Source of the DNA: Pseudomonas sp. JUb42
Lineage (GTDB): Bacteria > Pseudomonadota > Gammaproteobacteria > Pseudomonadales > Pseudomonadaceae
Direction: 5' to 3'
NCBI RefSeq assembly: GCF_024807945.1
Contig: NZ_JANUFD010000020.1
Span: 62,001-126,000 of the forward strand
Length of the DNA: 64,000 bases
Position 1 is the stretch's first letter. Each line of letters begins with the position of its first letter. The translations under genes were made by a program, and so were the position numbers. Below are positions 7,220 to 15,922 of the stretch, one piece after another. The notes under the pieces are model-generated. The model was given only the letters and a program-made list of their open reading frames with translations. It was not told the origin of the DNA and did not search any database.

Positions 7220-7921
7220 TCACGACTCCGCCATGTTGCGGCTATACTCAATATATTTAGCCAATACATCTCTGGTAAAAAGTAGCATGGCTCGTCTTTG
7301 ATCTCTATCAGAGCCGACCTCTATCCAATTGCCATGACGGACCGGTGCTGCATATTGGCCCACCATGTTCACGATTGTATCTTTGGTTGTTCCAAGTGCT
7401 TTATGCATTGGCCTCCAGTCCGTATCATCAATACCGGTATTCCCTAAAGATTTAGCCAGGCTCTCTAATGCTCTGTAACATAGCATCGGGCCGCCAACGT
7501 GGTCTGTTATAGCAGTGGTATAATCGCTGATGGCAAATCGCAAATATATATCTTTTCTTACCAACTCTGTCAGCTCATTAAACTTCTGCGTCAATTGCTC
7601 ATTTGACTCTTTAAAAGCAACATCAAGATCCTGCACGCCATAAAAGCACGTCTGGTCAGAATCGTTAATTACTTGAGCTATTTCCGTAGAATAACTACAC
7701 CCGAATAAGAATCCCGCTGCGCTTACAACAGCATGGGCCACATGCTCTATTGAGTGATGAGCAGAATCGACGTCGTTTACGTCGGCGCGATCAATAACAG
7801 CGTATATTTGCGAGCAATCGCAGGACACCGATATCATCCTTCCTGGCTCACCCCACGTTACTGTGTTGAAACGTAAACCCGCTCTTTCTGGATATACCCT
7901 ACCAATCCCCCTAAACCTCAT
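7220..7921 (-). CDS. Unknown accessory protein
   Basis: A product of 233 residues, AT-richer than the tail genes beside it. No signal peptide or membrane segment is seen. The C-terminal third (CYRALESLAKSLG ... PVRHGNW ... TRDVLAKYIEY) has an all-helical look with a central Arg-His, loosely like HEPN-type domains; this resemblance is weak. The gene sits between a spike-gene fossil (7121-7197) and the intact spike gene (7987-8961), which argues that it was inserted there as a moron. It has its own leftward frame and a 65-bp gap to the tail operon. Confidence 0.65.
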   Translation of the reverse strand: MRFRGIGRVYPERAGLRFNTVTWGEPGRMISVSCDCSQIYAVIDRADVNDVDSAHHSIEHVAHAVVSAAGFLFGCSYSTEIAQVINDSDQTCFYGVQDLDVAFKESNEQLTQKFNELTELVRKDIYLRFAISDYTTAITDHVGGPMLCYRALESLAKSLGNTGIDDTDWRPMHKALGTTKDTIVNMVGQYAAPVRHGNWIEVGSDRDQRRAMLLFTRDVLAKYIEYSRNMAES

Positions 7922-7986
7922 TTCCTAATACTCCGTTATGAAAAATCTGAAGTGTAGTCGCAGGTGAACCACATGCAGATAAAATT

Positions 7987-8961
7987 TCAGAGTGTGATTT
8001 GACTAACCTTTAGTGACATTAACGCAGCTTTGGCCGCATCAGCGGTGAATGCAGCAGCGTTAGCAGGCGGTGAACCAAGCTGAGGATGCACATGCAAAGC
8101 GATCTGCGTGTTCATCTGCTCCACCAGGTCGATTAGGTCGCACACGACCTTGAATATATTGACGTTCGCCGACCCTACCCAGCTTTTAGGCGCCTGCAGG
8201 CGTTGGCTCTCTTTAGCGATGCTCTCGCGCAGGCCCTGGATCCGCTCGGACATGTCGCCACCCACAGCGGCGTTGTGCTTCTTGCCCACCACCAGGTTGA
8301 GATCGCGGCCGGTGGCCTGGTGCATGTCGTCCAGGGCGGCCAGCGTGGCAGTGCCGGCGGAATTCAGCTTGAGCGCGCCCAAGGCGTCGATACGTTTGAT
8401 GCCGCCGACCTGTTCCGTCGAGTGGGTGGCCACGTCCTGGTCGTGGCTCTGGTACTTCTCCTGGTTGGTGCCGCTATCGACCTGGCGTACCAAGGACTGG
8501 TCGCTGATCTTGCCATCGGTGGTACGGGTCCAGTTGCCGGCCGCGTCGACGCGCTGCTGGGCCACGTCGCTGTGCTGCCAGACGTGATCGCCCTTTGGCA
8601 CCTTGGGCAGGCTCAGGCCGTGCGGCAGGATCGTTTGGATATACGGGCAGTGCGGCAGGCCATAAGCAAAGCACACCACAACCCGGGTTCCTTCGTGCGG
8701 GAAGGCGTACATGCCCATTTCGTCACCGCCGGTCGGTACCGGCAACGGCACACCGGGCAGCAGCGGCATACTTGAGTCGGGCATACCGTCCGGGGTCAGC
8801 ACCTGCAGGTCGACCGCGTAACGCGGCCGGAAGTCATCGCACATGCCCGCGTCCGCCGGCGGATCCGCGACGGCCACCACCTGGGCGAACCTGGGCAGGT
8901 GGTATTGGCCGGACAGCTCCGGGAATTGCCGCTCTACGCTGCGTTTTACTGCGTCGTCCAT
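7987..8961 (-). CDS. Baseplate/tail spike protein, gpV-like
   Basis: A product of 324 residues, last gene of the leftward tail operon. The N-terminal 110 residues look like the OB-fold of phage spike proteins (FPHEGTRVVVCFAYGLPHCPYIQTILPHGL). The middle has polar repeats typical of the beta-helix needle, and the C-terminus is Ala-rich with LHVHPQLGSP, like the tip of contractile-tail spikes. It should form the membrane-piercing trimer below the tail tube. It overlaps the upstream gene by 16 bp. A decayed duplicate of its centre lies downstream at 7121-7197. Confidence 0.7.
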   Translation of the reverse strand: MDDAVKRSVERQFPELSGQYHLPRFAQVVAVADPPADAGMCDDFRPRYAVDLQVLTPDGMPDSSMPLLPGVPLPVPTGGDEMGMYAFPHEGTRVVVCFAYGLPHCPYIQTILPHGLSLPKVPKGDHVWQHSDVAQQRVDAAGNWTRTTDGKISDQSLVRQVDSGTNQEKYQSHDQDVATHSTEQVGGIKRIDALGALKLNSAGTATLAALDDMHQATGRDLNLVVGKKHNAAVGGDMSERIQGLRESIAKESQRLQAPKSWVGSANVNIFKVVCDLIDLVEQMNTQIALHVHPQLGSPPANAAAFTADAAKAALMSLKVSQITL

Positions 8962-9644
8962 TTGATGGCCATCTGTGTGCCGGCGAGGGCCACGCTGGTG
9001 ACGCGCTCGCCATTGTTGATTGATGCACCAGGGCGCAACCCGGGAAGCGCAGCAATAACTGCGCTCTGGTTGCCCTGGTAGTCGTTGAAGAGTTCCAGCG
9101 GCAGCTGCAGCGCAGATCGGGCGCCAAAGAAGCTATCCGTCCAACTGCCGGCGAACACTTCGCCATTGCCCTGCTGCTGCCAGATGAAGTCGGGAATGCC
9201 GTAGACCTTGGCCAGGCTGTCCAGGGCCAGGTATCCGGACGCCAGGCTATAGAAGAAAGGTGCCTTTACCCGGGTGTAGTCCTGGTCGGGCACCTTGAAC
9301 GACAGGCCGGTCTGGTTGCTGACCTCGGCCAGAACCTGGCGCATGTCGACGTGACGCAGGTTCATCGGCAGCGGGTTGGCCAGGATCCCGGCCAGCTCGC
9401 GGCAGGCGACCACCTGTTCCGTGCGGTTGGTGGTGGTGCAGCGCTCGACGTAGCCGAGGAAATGCCGCTGCAGCGTGCTGTCGTTGTAGCCGATGTCCAG
9501 GGTAACCAGGCCTTTTACCGCGGCATCGGCCTTAATCGTAAAAACAGCCCGTCCTGGGCTTTTTAGATCGAGGCGCACATCGTCTTTGATCATTGGGTAG
9601 ACGGTGCCAGCAATAGCCAGTACCTGGTGCAGTTTCATGCTCAT
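8946..9644 (-). CDS. Baseplate hub-type tail protein
   Basis: A product of 232 residues between a baseplate protein and the spike, each with short overlaps, so part of one translationally coupled cluster. Its start MKLHQVLAIAGTVYPM and the beta-rich region around RAVFTIKADAAVKGLVTLDIG suggest a hub protein of the gpD/gp27 kind, as in HP1/K139-type phages. This assignment rests on position and general pattern, not on a motif I can name. Confidence 0.55.
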   Translation of the reverse strand: MSMKLHQVLAIAGTVYPMIKDDVRLDLKSPGRAVFTIKADAAVKGLVTLDIGYNDSTLQRHFLGYVERCTTTNRTEQVVACRELAGILANPLPMNLRHVDMRQVLAEVSNQTGLSFKVPDQDYTRVKAPFFYSLASGYLALDSLAKVYGIPDFIWQQQGNGEVFAGSWTDSFFGARSALQLPLELFNDYQGNQSAVIAALPGLRPGASINNGERVTSVALAGTQMAIKWTTQ

Positions 9645-10174
9645 TTCTTGTCACCGCCCAGCCAGCCGTCCACCTTCTTGAGCACGTTCTCAAAGCCGGT
9701 CAGCTCCGGCTCGCCACCGGTACCCCCGCTTGCCACGCTGTCGCCTGGGGCGGCCTGGCTGTTGGTGCCGTTGGCGGCCCGGCGCTGCTCGGTTTTCTCG
9801 GGGTTAGACAGCTTCTCAGCCAGGGTGAACTGGATAATCCACTGCGACAGCGTGTCGTCTTCCCGGGCGCTCACGCTCTCGCTGAACTGCGCCTGGCGCA
9901 CGCCGAAGGCCTCGGCCGTGTCGCTGACCACCCGATAGGTCTTGCGCTGGCCACCGCTTTCCGTCGCCTCCGCCATGCTCATAAGGCTGGCCAGGTCCGC
10001 CGAGTCCTTGTATTTGATTTTCATCGCGACGGTCAGCGTTTTAGGCTTGAAACCCTTATCGGCCGAGTCGGTGGCGCTGGTCTGCCCTGACATGTCGTCG
10101 CTTTCAATGCGCAGATTGCCCGTCAGCTTGATGCTGTGGCCACGGATCTGGATTCCGTCCAGGAGCAACGTCAT
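9641..10174 (-). CDS. Baseplate complex protein
   Basis: The ATG at 10174 overlaps the upstream stop (ATGA) and gives 177 residues beginning MTLLLDGIQIRGHSIKLTGN. That opening, and DKGFKPKTLTVAMKIKY, recall the baseplate complex proteins of phiO18P-like Pseudomonas prophages. A low-complexity Gly/Ala/Ser tail joins a short C-terminal helix. It acts in tail assembly; a precise role is not known to me. Confidence 0.6.
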   Translation of the reverse strand: MTLLLDGIQIRGHSIKLTGNLRIESDDMSGQTSATDSADKGFKPKTLTVAMKIKYKDSADLASLMSMAEATESGGQRKTYRVVSDTAEAFGVRQAQFSESVSAREDDTLSQWIIQFTLAEKLSNPEKTEQRRAANGTNSQAAPGDSVASGGTGGEPELTGFENVLKKVDGWLGGDKK

Positions 10175-11112
10175 AGGCCCATCATCTCCTTTACAAAGCT
10201 CAGCCCCTTGAGCGAGCCCACGAACATGACGCCCGAGGACATGACCCATTCGTGCCCGGGCGTGCTGTCGTCCTCCTCGAGCAGCTGCTTACGCAGCTCG
10301 GCGGTGTCGCCCGGCCCGATCATGCGGGCCTGCATGCCGGCGTTGTCCGTACCGCTGTTGAGCACGTCACGCAGCGCGGTGAGCCGATCGGACTGCTCGA
10401 GCACTTGCTCGGCCTTGCGCTGGGCCAGTTCGGCCAGGTCGCTGAGCGGTGAGCTGTTGGCGGCGTAGGCCTCCAGGTTGGCCAACTGGGTGTTGAACGC
10501 CTGGCTGGCTTCGCGCAGCACGGTGCAGCGCTCCATCGGCGCGGTAAACCAGCGCGGTTGCTCCCCTGCAGCTGGGATCTGCCACTTCTCGGTTTCCAGC
10601 TGCACCAGGTTCTGTGCTCGACGCTCGGCGCGCTGCAGGTCGCCGATCGGCATCAGGGCATTGAACTTGCCCAACAGGCTCGACATTCCGTCGTATTGCG
10701 TGCCCAGGAACAGGACAACGACCGCGTGCTGATCGTCGCCGTCCGGGCGGTTGGGGTCTGAGCTGTCCTGCAGCTTGTCGGCCAGGCGCTGGACCACGCC
10801 CGGCGCCGAAAGCGAGCACTGATATCCGTTGCTCTCGCCAACCCCGGACTGAAACGGTGTCACGGTGATACAGCGCGGGATCTCGCCAAATTGGCCGTCC
10901 AAGGCTTCGCGGCCGATCGCCACGGCGCCCTTGGCGATATCGCCGATCAGGCTCAGGTCGGTGGTAACGAGATCTGCAATGCCGCTCAGGCGATCGGCTG
11001 TGCTCTGCAGGTCGGCCGCTGCCATGTCCTTGGCCTCGTCCAGCGTGCTCATCCAGCCGGTGGCCTCCTCGGGCCACTGCATGGCGACTGGCATCCAGTT
11101 GAGCGGGATCAT
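10171..11112 (-). CDS. Phage tail-associated protein of unknown role
   Basis: A product of 313 residues, overlapping both neighbours by 4 bp. It is rich in long amphipathic helices (TLDEAKDMAAADLQSTADRL; DLAELAQRKAEQVLEQSDRL) and has a central beta-rich part (IPRCITVTPFQSGVGE). No membrane segment is seen except a weak hydrophobic end. Orthologues usually occupy this position in K139/phiO18P-type tail clusters. I infer a structural or initiator role in the baseplate but have no diagnostic motif. Confidence 0.6.
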   Translation of the reverse strand: MIPLNWMPVAMQWPEEATGWMSTLDEAKDMAAADLQSTADRLSGIADLVTTDLSLIGDIAKGAVAIGREALDGQFGEIPRCITVTPFQSGVGESNGYQCSLSAPGVVQRLADKLQDSSDPNRPDGDDQHAVVVLFLGTQYDGMSSLLGKFNALMPIGDLQRAERRAQNLVQLETEKWQIPAAGEQPRWFTAPMERCTVLREASQAFNTQLANLEAYAANSSPLSDLAELAQRKAEQVLEQSDRLTALRDVLNSGTDNAGMQARMIGPGDTAELRKQLLEEDDSTPGHEWVMSSGVMFVGSLKGLSFVKEMMGL

Positions 11113-11513
11113 TGCGGGACACCTGCCAGGATCTGCTGGTGGCGTTCCTCGGTCAGGATCCCCAGCCCCTCCAGGTGAAACAGTACGCTTTCGGTGGACG
11201 GTAGCGTCAGATCCACGCCCGTAGAGTCTGGATCCTCGGCAATCGAGAAGAAGTCCTCCACCAGGTCATCAATGGCGCGGGCCTTCTTGATGGCCACGCG
11301 CTCGGCGCTGGTGAAAAGCTCTTTGAATTCCAGCCGCGTTACCCGGGTAACGATGGTCGGCACGCTTTGATCGATCCAGGCGCCGTCCTGGTACTGAGGC
11401 GTAAAGCCTTCGGTGTAAATCGGCGCTTTCGTGGTTGAATTTTCAATCACGCTGTTGCCCTGATGAAGGCCGTACAGGTAGCCCTTGTCATCAAATAGAT
11501 AGAGAACCGTCAT
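11109..11513 (-). CDS. Tail-fibre-associated protein (possible fibre assembly factor)
   Basis: A product of 134 residues directly after the propeller-type fibre gene and overlapping it at one base. The N-terminal half is beta-rich (YLFDDKGYLYGLHQGNSVIE, YTEGFTPQYQDGAWI), and the C-terminal half is helical (FKELFTSAERVAIKKA). This layout resembles small chaperones or caps encoded just after phage fibre genes. The assignment is by position. Confidence 0.5.
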   Translation of the reverse strand: MTVLYLFDDKGYLYGLHQGNSVIENSTTKAPIYTEGFTPQYQDGAWIDQSVPTIVTRVTRLEFKELFTSAERVAIKKARAIDDLVEDFFSIAEDPDSTGVDLTLPSTESVLFHLEGLGILTEERHQQILAGVPQ

Positions 11514-12667
11514 TATTTGACCCTCAGATATTTGCCAGCCGTGCCGCTCAAGTACATCCAGTTAGAGTCTGTGAGGTTTTCCAACGTGACGTTAAGCACT
11601 GTCGATTGGCTTGAGCTGTAGCCAATGATCAAAACCCCATCTTTGTAGCCGATCTGATTAGGCGGGGGCTGGCTCATCAGAGAGGTCTTCTGAATCCATA
11701 CAAGACCGTCATAGGACACGAGTGTTATAGCGTTCCAGATCGCCACAAAAACTGAATCCCCGAAGGCGACGCAACCGGGCCCAGCTGCAGTCGATGAAAC
11801 AGGCATGTTTCGAAGTGTCCACGTTTCCAAGTCGGTGGAAGTGGCAATGATCGGGATTGTGATACTGGTACTTTGTTTATATCCGACAGCCACATAGACG
11901 CCTTTCCCCTGCGTGACCGACATCCAGTGGCCGGGCGGCATGGCCCGTTGGGTAAACGTGATCCCATCGGCCGAACTCAAGCAGATGGACGAGCCGGACT
12001 CAGTGCTGTCAGTCGAAATGACCGCAATACCTTTAGGCCCAGAGGCTACAGAGGTCCAGAGCTTGCTGGGCACCTGTACGGGTTTCCAAACCAAACCATC
12101 AACGGACGTCAGTAACGTGGTCTGGGGGCTAGTCGAATACGGGCTGTAGCCGCAAGAAGCGACAAACAATGAAAGCTCTTTCGAGTAGATGAGCGACGAC
12201 ACCAGGTAAGGAAGCTGGAATGTCCTGGCCGTCCAGTTAACACCGTCTTTAGACGTAGCAAAGGACGTCGTCGCAGATCCAGTTTCAGTACCCATTGCGA
12301 CAAATAAATCAGCCCCGAATGCAACAGTGCGATACGAGAGTAGAATCGGCATCTGCATGAAATACCAAGTTTTGGCATCTTCGCTGAATGCGGCTGTCGT
12401 TCCGTTTGATGCTCCCACCGCCACATGCACACCCGCTCCATAAGCAGTAGAGACCCACGCCTGGTTGGCGGGCATCGGCCCTGAGTTAACCGCGTTGATT
12501 GCGCCGGCCCTGGGATAGGCGTTGGACATGTCCGGATACAGGGCGCGTGAAATCACGCTGCCGACCAGTTTGAAGTTGGCACCCGAAGTAAATACGTCGG
12601 CATATCCGCCAATCGGAACGTTGCCGGCGTTGGTGCTGGACGATGATCTGGTAGTTGCAAAACCCAT
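11513..12667 (-). CDS. Putative receptor-binding tail protein with six propeller-like repeats
   Basis: The ATG at 12667 (MGFATTRSSSS) follows the upstream stop directly; a longer frame exists but reads through that gene. The product has 384 residues. After a 75-residue N-terminus there are about six repeats of 40-45 residues, each with the pattern W/Y-x-S/T-V-A-x-G-x-G-x-F-V-A-x ... A-T-S-x-D-G-x-x-W-x-x-R-x-M-P. Examples are VAFGADLFVAMGTETGS, VTQGKGVYVAVGYKQS and VAFGDSVFVAIWNA. Such repeats typically fold as a beta-propeller. The position between the collar fibre and a small fibre-associated gene suggests host recognition. Confidence 0.65.
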   Translation of the reverse strand: MGFATTRSSSSTNAGNVPIGGYADVFTSGANFKLVGSVISRALYPDMSNAYPRAGAINAVNSGPMPANQAWVSTAYGAGVHVAVGASNGTTAAFSEDAKTWYFMQMPILLSYRTVAFGADLFVAMGTETGSATTSFATSKDGVNWTARTFQLPYLVSSLIYSKELSLFVASCGYSPYSTSPQTTLLTSVDGLVWKPVQVPSKLWTSVASGPKGIAVISTDSTESGSSICLSSADGITFTQRAMPPGHWMSVTQGKGVYVAVGYKQSTSITIPIIATSTDLETWTLRNMPVSSTAAGPGCVAFGDSVFVAIWNAITLVSYDGLVWIQKTSLMSQPPPNQIGYKDGVLIIGYSSSQSTVLNVTLENLTDSNWMYLSGTAGKYLRVK

Positions 12668-12669
12668 GG

Positions 12670-12972
12670 TTAATCCTCCGCCCCGAATGCACGCACCGAC
12701 ACATTGCCCTTGGTGGCCATGGCCCAGATCTTCTCCCCAGGATCCATGCGCATGGCGGTGTCCTCCCAGGGCGCGTTCCCATCGACGGTCACGCCTGGGG
12801 TGATGCATTTGTCGGGCGTGGCGTTAGGCCCGATCCAGACCCAATACTTGACGTCATCATTGTTCTGGTTGGCCATCCGGATATTCGCCGTGATCGGGGC
12901 GGCGCCGGTGTGTTCGTAAATCAGAGTGGTCGCGTTGGGAACAAGCAACGCAGACCCAAAGAATGCGGGCAT
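12670..12972 (-). CDS. Small tail/fibre-region protein of unknown role
   Basis: A product of 100 residues between the collar fibre (ends 12982) and the propeller-type fibre (starts 12667). It appears to be a single beta-rich domain (ALLVPNATTLIYEHTGAAPI; KYWVWIGPNATPDK; EKIWAMATKGNVSVRAF), perhaps a jelly-roll-like adaptor. The stop lies 2 bp before the next start, so translation is probably coupled. I do not recognise a family. Confidence 0.6.
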   Translation of the reverse strand: MPAFFGSALLVPNATTLIYEHTGAAPITANIRMANQNNDDVKYWVWIGPNATPDKCITPGVTVDGNAPWEDTAMRMDPGEKIWAMATKGNVSVRAFGAED

Positions 12973-12981
12973 GACAGGTCC

Positions 12982-13905
12982 TTAAAATTGAGCGAAGTAA
13001 TAGAGGTGGGAGCGCTTGGGTGTGGCCAGCTGGATCTGTTCAGCTAGGCCGCTACCGTTGGTGCCCAGCTTCACAACAGTGCGCAGATCCACGATGGTGT
13101 TTGCATTGGGCAGGTGTGCGATCGGCACGACGTAATGCTGGGTCGCCACGCTGTCCAGGTAGTCGACCAGGCCGGTACCGAAAACGATCTTCCAGGTGGC
13201 CACCACGTCGTTGAGCTGGCGCTCCAGGGCGCAGTCAAGATAAACCGTGGTCGGGAAGGACGGCGGCGCGACAATCACATGTGAGGCGTTTTCAATCCGG
13301 ATGCCTTCGCCGTAGGCAATACCCGGGGCGACCTGGTAAGCGCCGGCCACCTTCTCCAGGAGCAACGCGGTATCGAAGAACGCCGCTCGGCCGTAAATAT
13401 CGCGGTTGCTCAGGCGCTCGCGTTGATCGATGCCAACCAGGCGCACCGTGAAATCGTGCTGCCAGGTGCTGGCGTCGACCGTCAGGCCGGTCAGCGCCTG
13501 GGCCCCGTCGAAGGCCACCAGGAAGTTGCGTGTAATGTTGTTTCCCGTCTGCAGCGGCGGGATGTTGCGGCGCTTCTGCTGCACCGGCACATACGACACG
13601 GCGAACAGCACACCGCCGTCGGACTCCAGGCCGATCCAGTTGTAGTCCCAGTCGCCGACGTCGCTGCCCACCTGGGCGCTGTACACCACCTGGTTGGGAT
13701 TGACGTAGCCAGCGGCCCAGGACGGAATCGCAGAGCTGTAGACGATCTGGCCTGCAGGCGGCTTCGCGGCCGCCCGATCGACCGCGCCGGCCGTGTCCAG
13801 CCCGGGCACATTGGCGAAAATGAAATGGGTGATGTTCAACGGCAGGTTGGCGGCTTGCTTCTGTGCAATCAGCGATTCGCCGGCAAACGTGATACTGGCA
13901 GCCAT
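12982..13905 (-). CDS. Phage tail-collar fibre protein (DUF3751 type, gpH-like)
   Basis: A product of 307 residues. The N-terminal half has the phage tail-collar pattern (ITFAGESLIAQKQAANLPLNI; WDYNWIGLESDGGVLFAV), which attaches a side fibre to the baseplate. It is much shorter than P2 gpH (669 residues) and lacks the distal receptor-binding shaft, so recognition may have moved to the propeller protein two genes on. The gene follows the gpI-like protein, as in P2-type tails. Confidence 0.8.
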   Translation of the reverse strand: MAASITFAGESLIAQKQAANLPLNITHFIFANVPGLDTAGAVDRAAAKPPAGQIVYSSAIPSWAAGYVNPNQVVYSAQVGSDVGDWDYNWIGLESDGGVLFAVSYVPVQQKRRNIPPLQTGNNITRNFLVAFDGAQALTGLTVDASTWQHDFTVRLVGIDQRERLSNRDIYGRAAFFDTALLLEKVAGAYQVAPGIAYGEGIRIENASHVIVAPPSFPTTVYLDCALERQLNDVVATWKIVFGTGLVDYLDSVATQHYVVPIAHLPNANTIVDLRTVVKLGTNGSGLAEQIQLATPKRSHLYYFAQF

Positions 13906-13915
13906 GGGTTGGCTC

Positions 13916-14440
13916 CTACAGGGTGGCGATCAGTGTTTGCTGATCGTCATTAAAGTCAGCGATGGCCACATGCATGGACACGCGGGTGATGGTCACGAAG
14001 TCATAGCGGCGGCAGGTGCGGCCGTACTGCTGGACAATGATTCGTAGCAGCTCGGGGTTCTGCGATAGCTGCGAGTCAGAGAGGCGCAGCAGGATCACGT
14101 CCCAGTCCCGATCCGGCATGCGCTCCTCGATCTCGATGTAGCCGACGCCCAGGCGCACCAGGATGCGTTTAAGGCCTGCAGTGCTGCCGGCGTCCACTGC
14201 GTTGACGAAGGCGTACTTCACGCGCAGGCGGTACAGGCTCTCGGGTTCGCCGCTGAATCGGGTGATGTCGCGCTGCCAGGCCATCAGGTCCAGCACGGTC
14301 AGGTGGCAGGTCTCCGGGTCCAGCTGCAGGAGCGGCCACTGCAGCCAGCCCTCGACGTTTTCCCACCAGGCCTGTGCGCTGGCCTTGAGCTTGGCCAGCT
14401 CACCGGCATCGAGCCAAAAAGGCAGTTCGAGCTTAATCAC
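13916..14440 (-). CDS. Baseplate protein gpI-like (phage tail protein I)
   Basis: A product of 174 residues, the size of P2 gpI. The segment DLMAWQRDITRFSGEPESLYRLRVKYAF is characteristic of phage tail protein I. It forms the baseplate wedge together with gpJ. It overlaps gpJ by 8 bp and lies in the P2 order J-I-H. Confidence 0.85.
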   Translation of the reverse strand: MIKLELPFWLDAGELAKLKASAQAWWENVEGWLQWPLLQLDPETCHLTVLDLMAWQRDITRFSGEPESLYRLRVKYAFVNAVDAGSTAGLKRILVRLGVGYIEIEERMPDRDWDVILLRLSDSQLSQNPELLRIIVQQYGRTCRRYDFVTITRVSMHVAIADFNDDQQTLIATL

Positions 14441-15608
14441 CGAAGGTCACCTGCAGCGTGTGGATACGGGGAATGGTCAGCTCGGACACGATGTCGCTGT
14501 TGGTGAAGCGCAACGAGTCGATGCCGGGGAACTGCTGGTGCAGCTCCTCACCCAGGCGGCTGAATGAAAAGCGCGACTGCGGATAGGTCAGGGTTGGCTG
14601 ATAGTCGCTGTCGGTGCTCTCGCGGAACGCGGCGCGAATGAACAGCTCGACGTTGGCCTTCAAGGTGTCGCGCTCGGCCGCTGTGAGGGTCGATTTAGGC
14701 CACAGCGCCATGGCGATATCGTTCTGCGTCTCCGGGATCACCATCACCAGGAGATCGTCGCCGTGGCCATGATTGCCCTCGTCCATGATCTTGCTGTTGA
14801 TCTGCACCAGGTACGATTGCGCCGGCACATCGGCCTCAAACAGCACGTAGGCATTGGCGGTACCGGGACCACGCGGGGCCCCATGTTCGAAATACACGCC
14901 ATTGGGCTGCACGCCCTGGAACGCAGAGATCAGCGCCCGGTATACAGCGTCGGTGTGCCACTGGTTCACGGCGCTGAACTGGTTGCGCACGCGCAGGCGC
15001 AGCTCGTCGTCGGGCTCGTCGTCTGCGCCTGGTGTTGTCAGCCAGCCTTCCGGGTTGGTGACGGCGATGACGCCGGCGATCGGTGTCGGCAGCACGCCGT
15101 AATAACCCGGGGCCAGGTTGTGCCCACTGCCGGCCAGGGCGGCGATCACCGGCACCAGGACCGTGGTCTGTCCGTCAGCGAACTGCGCGGTCGCGCTGGT
15201 TAGCAGCTGGTACACATTGCCGTTGATCGGCGTCGACTGCACGACGGTGCCGGCGGGCAGCTGCAGCACGCCCGAGGATCCGGAGCGCGTGAATAGAACA
15301 GTGCCGATCGCCTTGCTCTCGCCCTTGCGAGCGATGTTCACGGCCCAGGCCAGCGTGTCGAGCCACTGTTTACCGGCGGTCTTGACGAAAAAGTTGGGCA
15401 GCACGGTGTCGCTGAAAAAGGTCAGGATCCACAGCACCGGCTTGGTGACCAGGGCGCTGACCACGCGCCAGAACGGCGAATAGGCCGAGGTGTTGGCCAC
15501 CGTGGCGCCCTGGGCGGTAACTTCCGCTTCCCAGGCAGCGCGCAGCGCGGCGTCGGTTGTCGGGATACCGGAGTCGGCCAGGGCCTGTTTGAAGTCGATA
15601 TCGCTCAT
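14433..15608 (-). CDS. Baseplate wedge protein gpJ-like
   Basis: A product of 391 residues with the baseplate J signature (VNTSAYSPFWRVVSAL; TRSGSSGVLQLPAGTVVQS; GSGHNLAPGYYGVLPTPI; TPGADDEPDDELRLRVRNQF). It builds the wedge that couples the baseplate to sheath contraction. It starts inside the stop of the upstream DUF2590 gene (ATGA overlap) and overlaps gpI. Its size fits HP1/K139-type homologues, which are longer than P2 gpJ. Confidence 0.9.
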   Translation of the reverse strand: MSDIDFKQALADSGIPTTDAALRAAWEAEVTAQGATVANTSAYSPFWRVVSALVTKPVLWILTFFSDTVLPNFFVKTAGKQWLDTLAWAVNIARKGESKAIGTVLFTRSGSSGVLQLPAGTVVQSTPINGNVYQLLTSATAQFADGQTTVLVPVIAALAGSGHNLAPGYYGVLPTPIAGVIAVTNPEGWLTTPGADDEPDDELRLRVRNQFSAVNQWHTDAVYRALISAFQGVQPNGVYFEHGAPRGPGTANAYVLFEADVPAQSYLVQINSKIMDEGNHGHGDDLLVMVIPETQNDIAMALWPKSTLTAAERDTLKANVELFIRAAFRESTDSDYQPTLTYPQSRFSFSRLGEELHQQFPGIDSLRFTNSDIVSELTIPRIHTLQVTFGD

Positions 15609-15922
15609 AGGATCACCTCGACGTCACCGAACTGCAGGGTTTTGGCGGTGATCAGGTACTGGCCGTTGCCCAGGTCTTTCACCCGGGCGGTGCCCGGTAC
15701 CAGGCGCACGTCGGTTTCCACCAGCAGCTCCAGTTGCTGGCGGTAGTCGCGCTTGATCAGGTTGCTGCGCTCGGCGACAAGGGAGACCAACAGGCCGCTG
15801 TCGCGGATCATGTGGCCGATGTCCTGGGCGATGCAGGCCCTATCGACTACTAATTCCGGCTGTCGGCCGAGATCGAGCACCAGGTCGTTGTCGACGATCA
15901 GCAGATCCAAGTACTCGCTCAT
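15605..15922 (-). CDS. DUF2590 family tail protein (gpW position)
   Basis: A product of 105 residues beginning MSEYLDLLIVDNDLVLDLG, like DUF2590 tail proteins of K139/phiO18P-type phages. The position before gpJ matches the gp25/gpW lysozyme-like baseplate wedge protein of other contractile tails, which it probably replaces. It overlaps the tape measure by 4 bp and gpJ by 4 bp. Confidence 0.75.
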   Translation of the reverse strand: MSEYLDLLIVDNDLVLDLGRQPELVVDRACIAQDIGHMIRDSGLLVSLVAERSNLIKRDYRQQLELLVETDVRLVPGTARVKDLGNGQYLITAKTLQFGDVEVIL

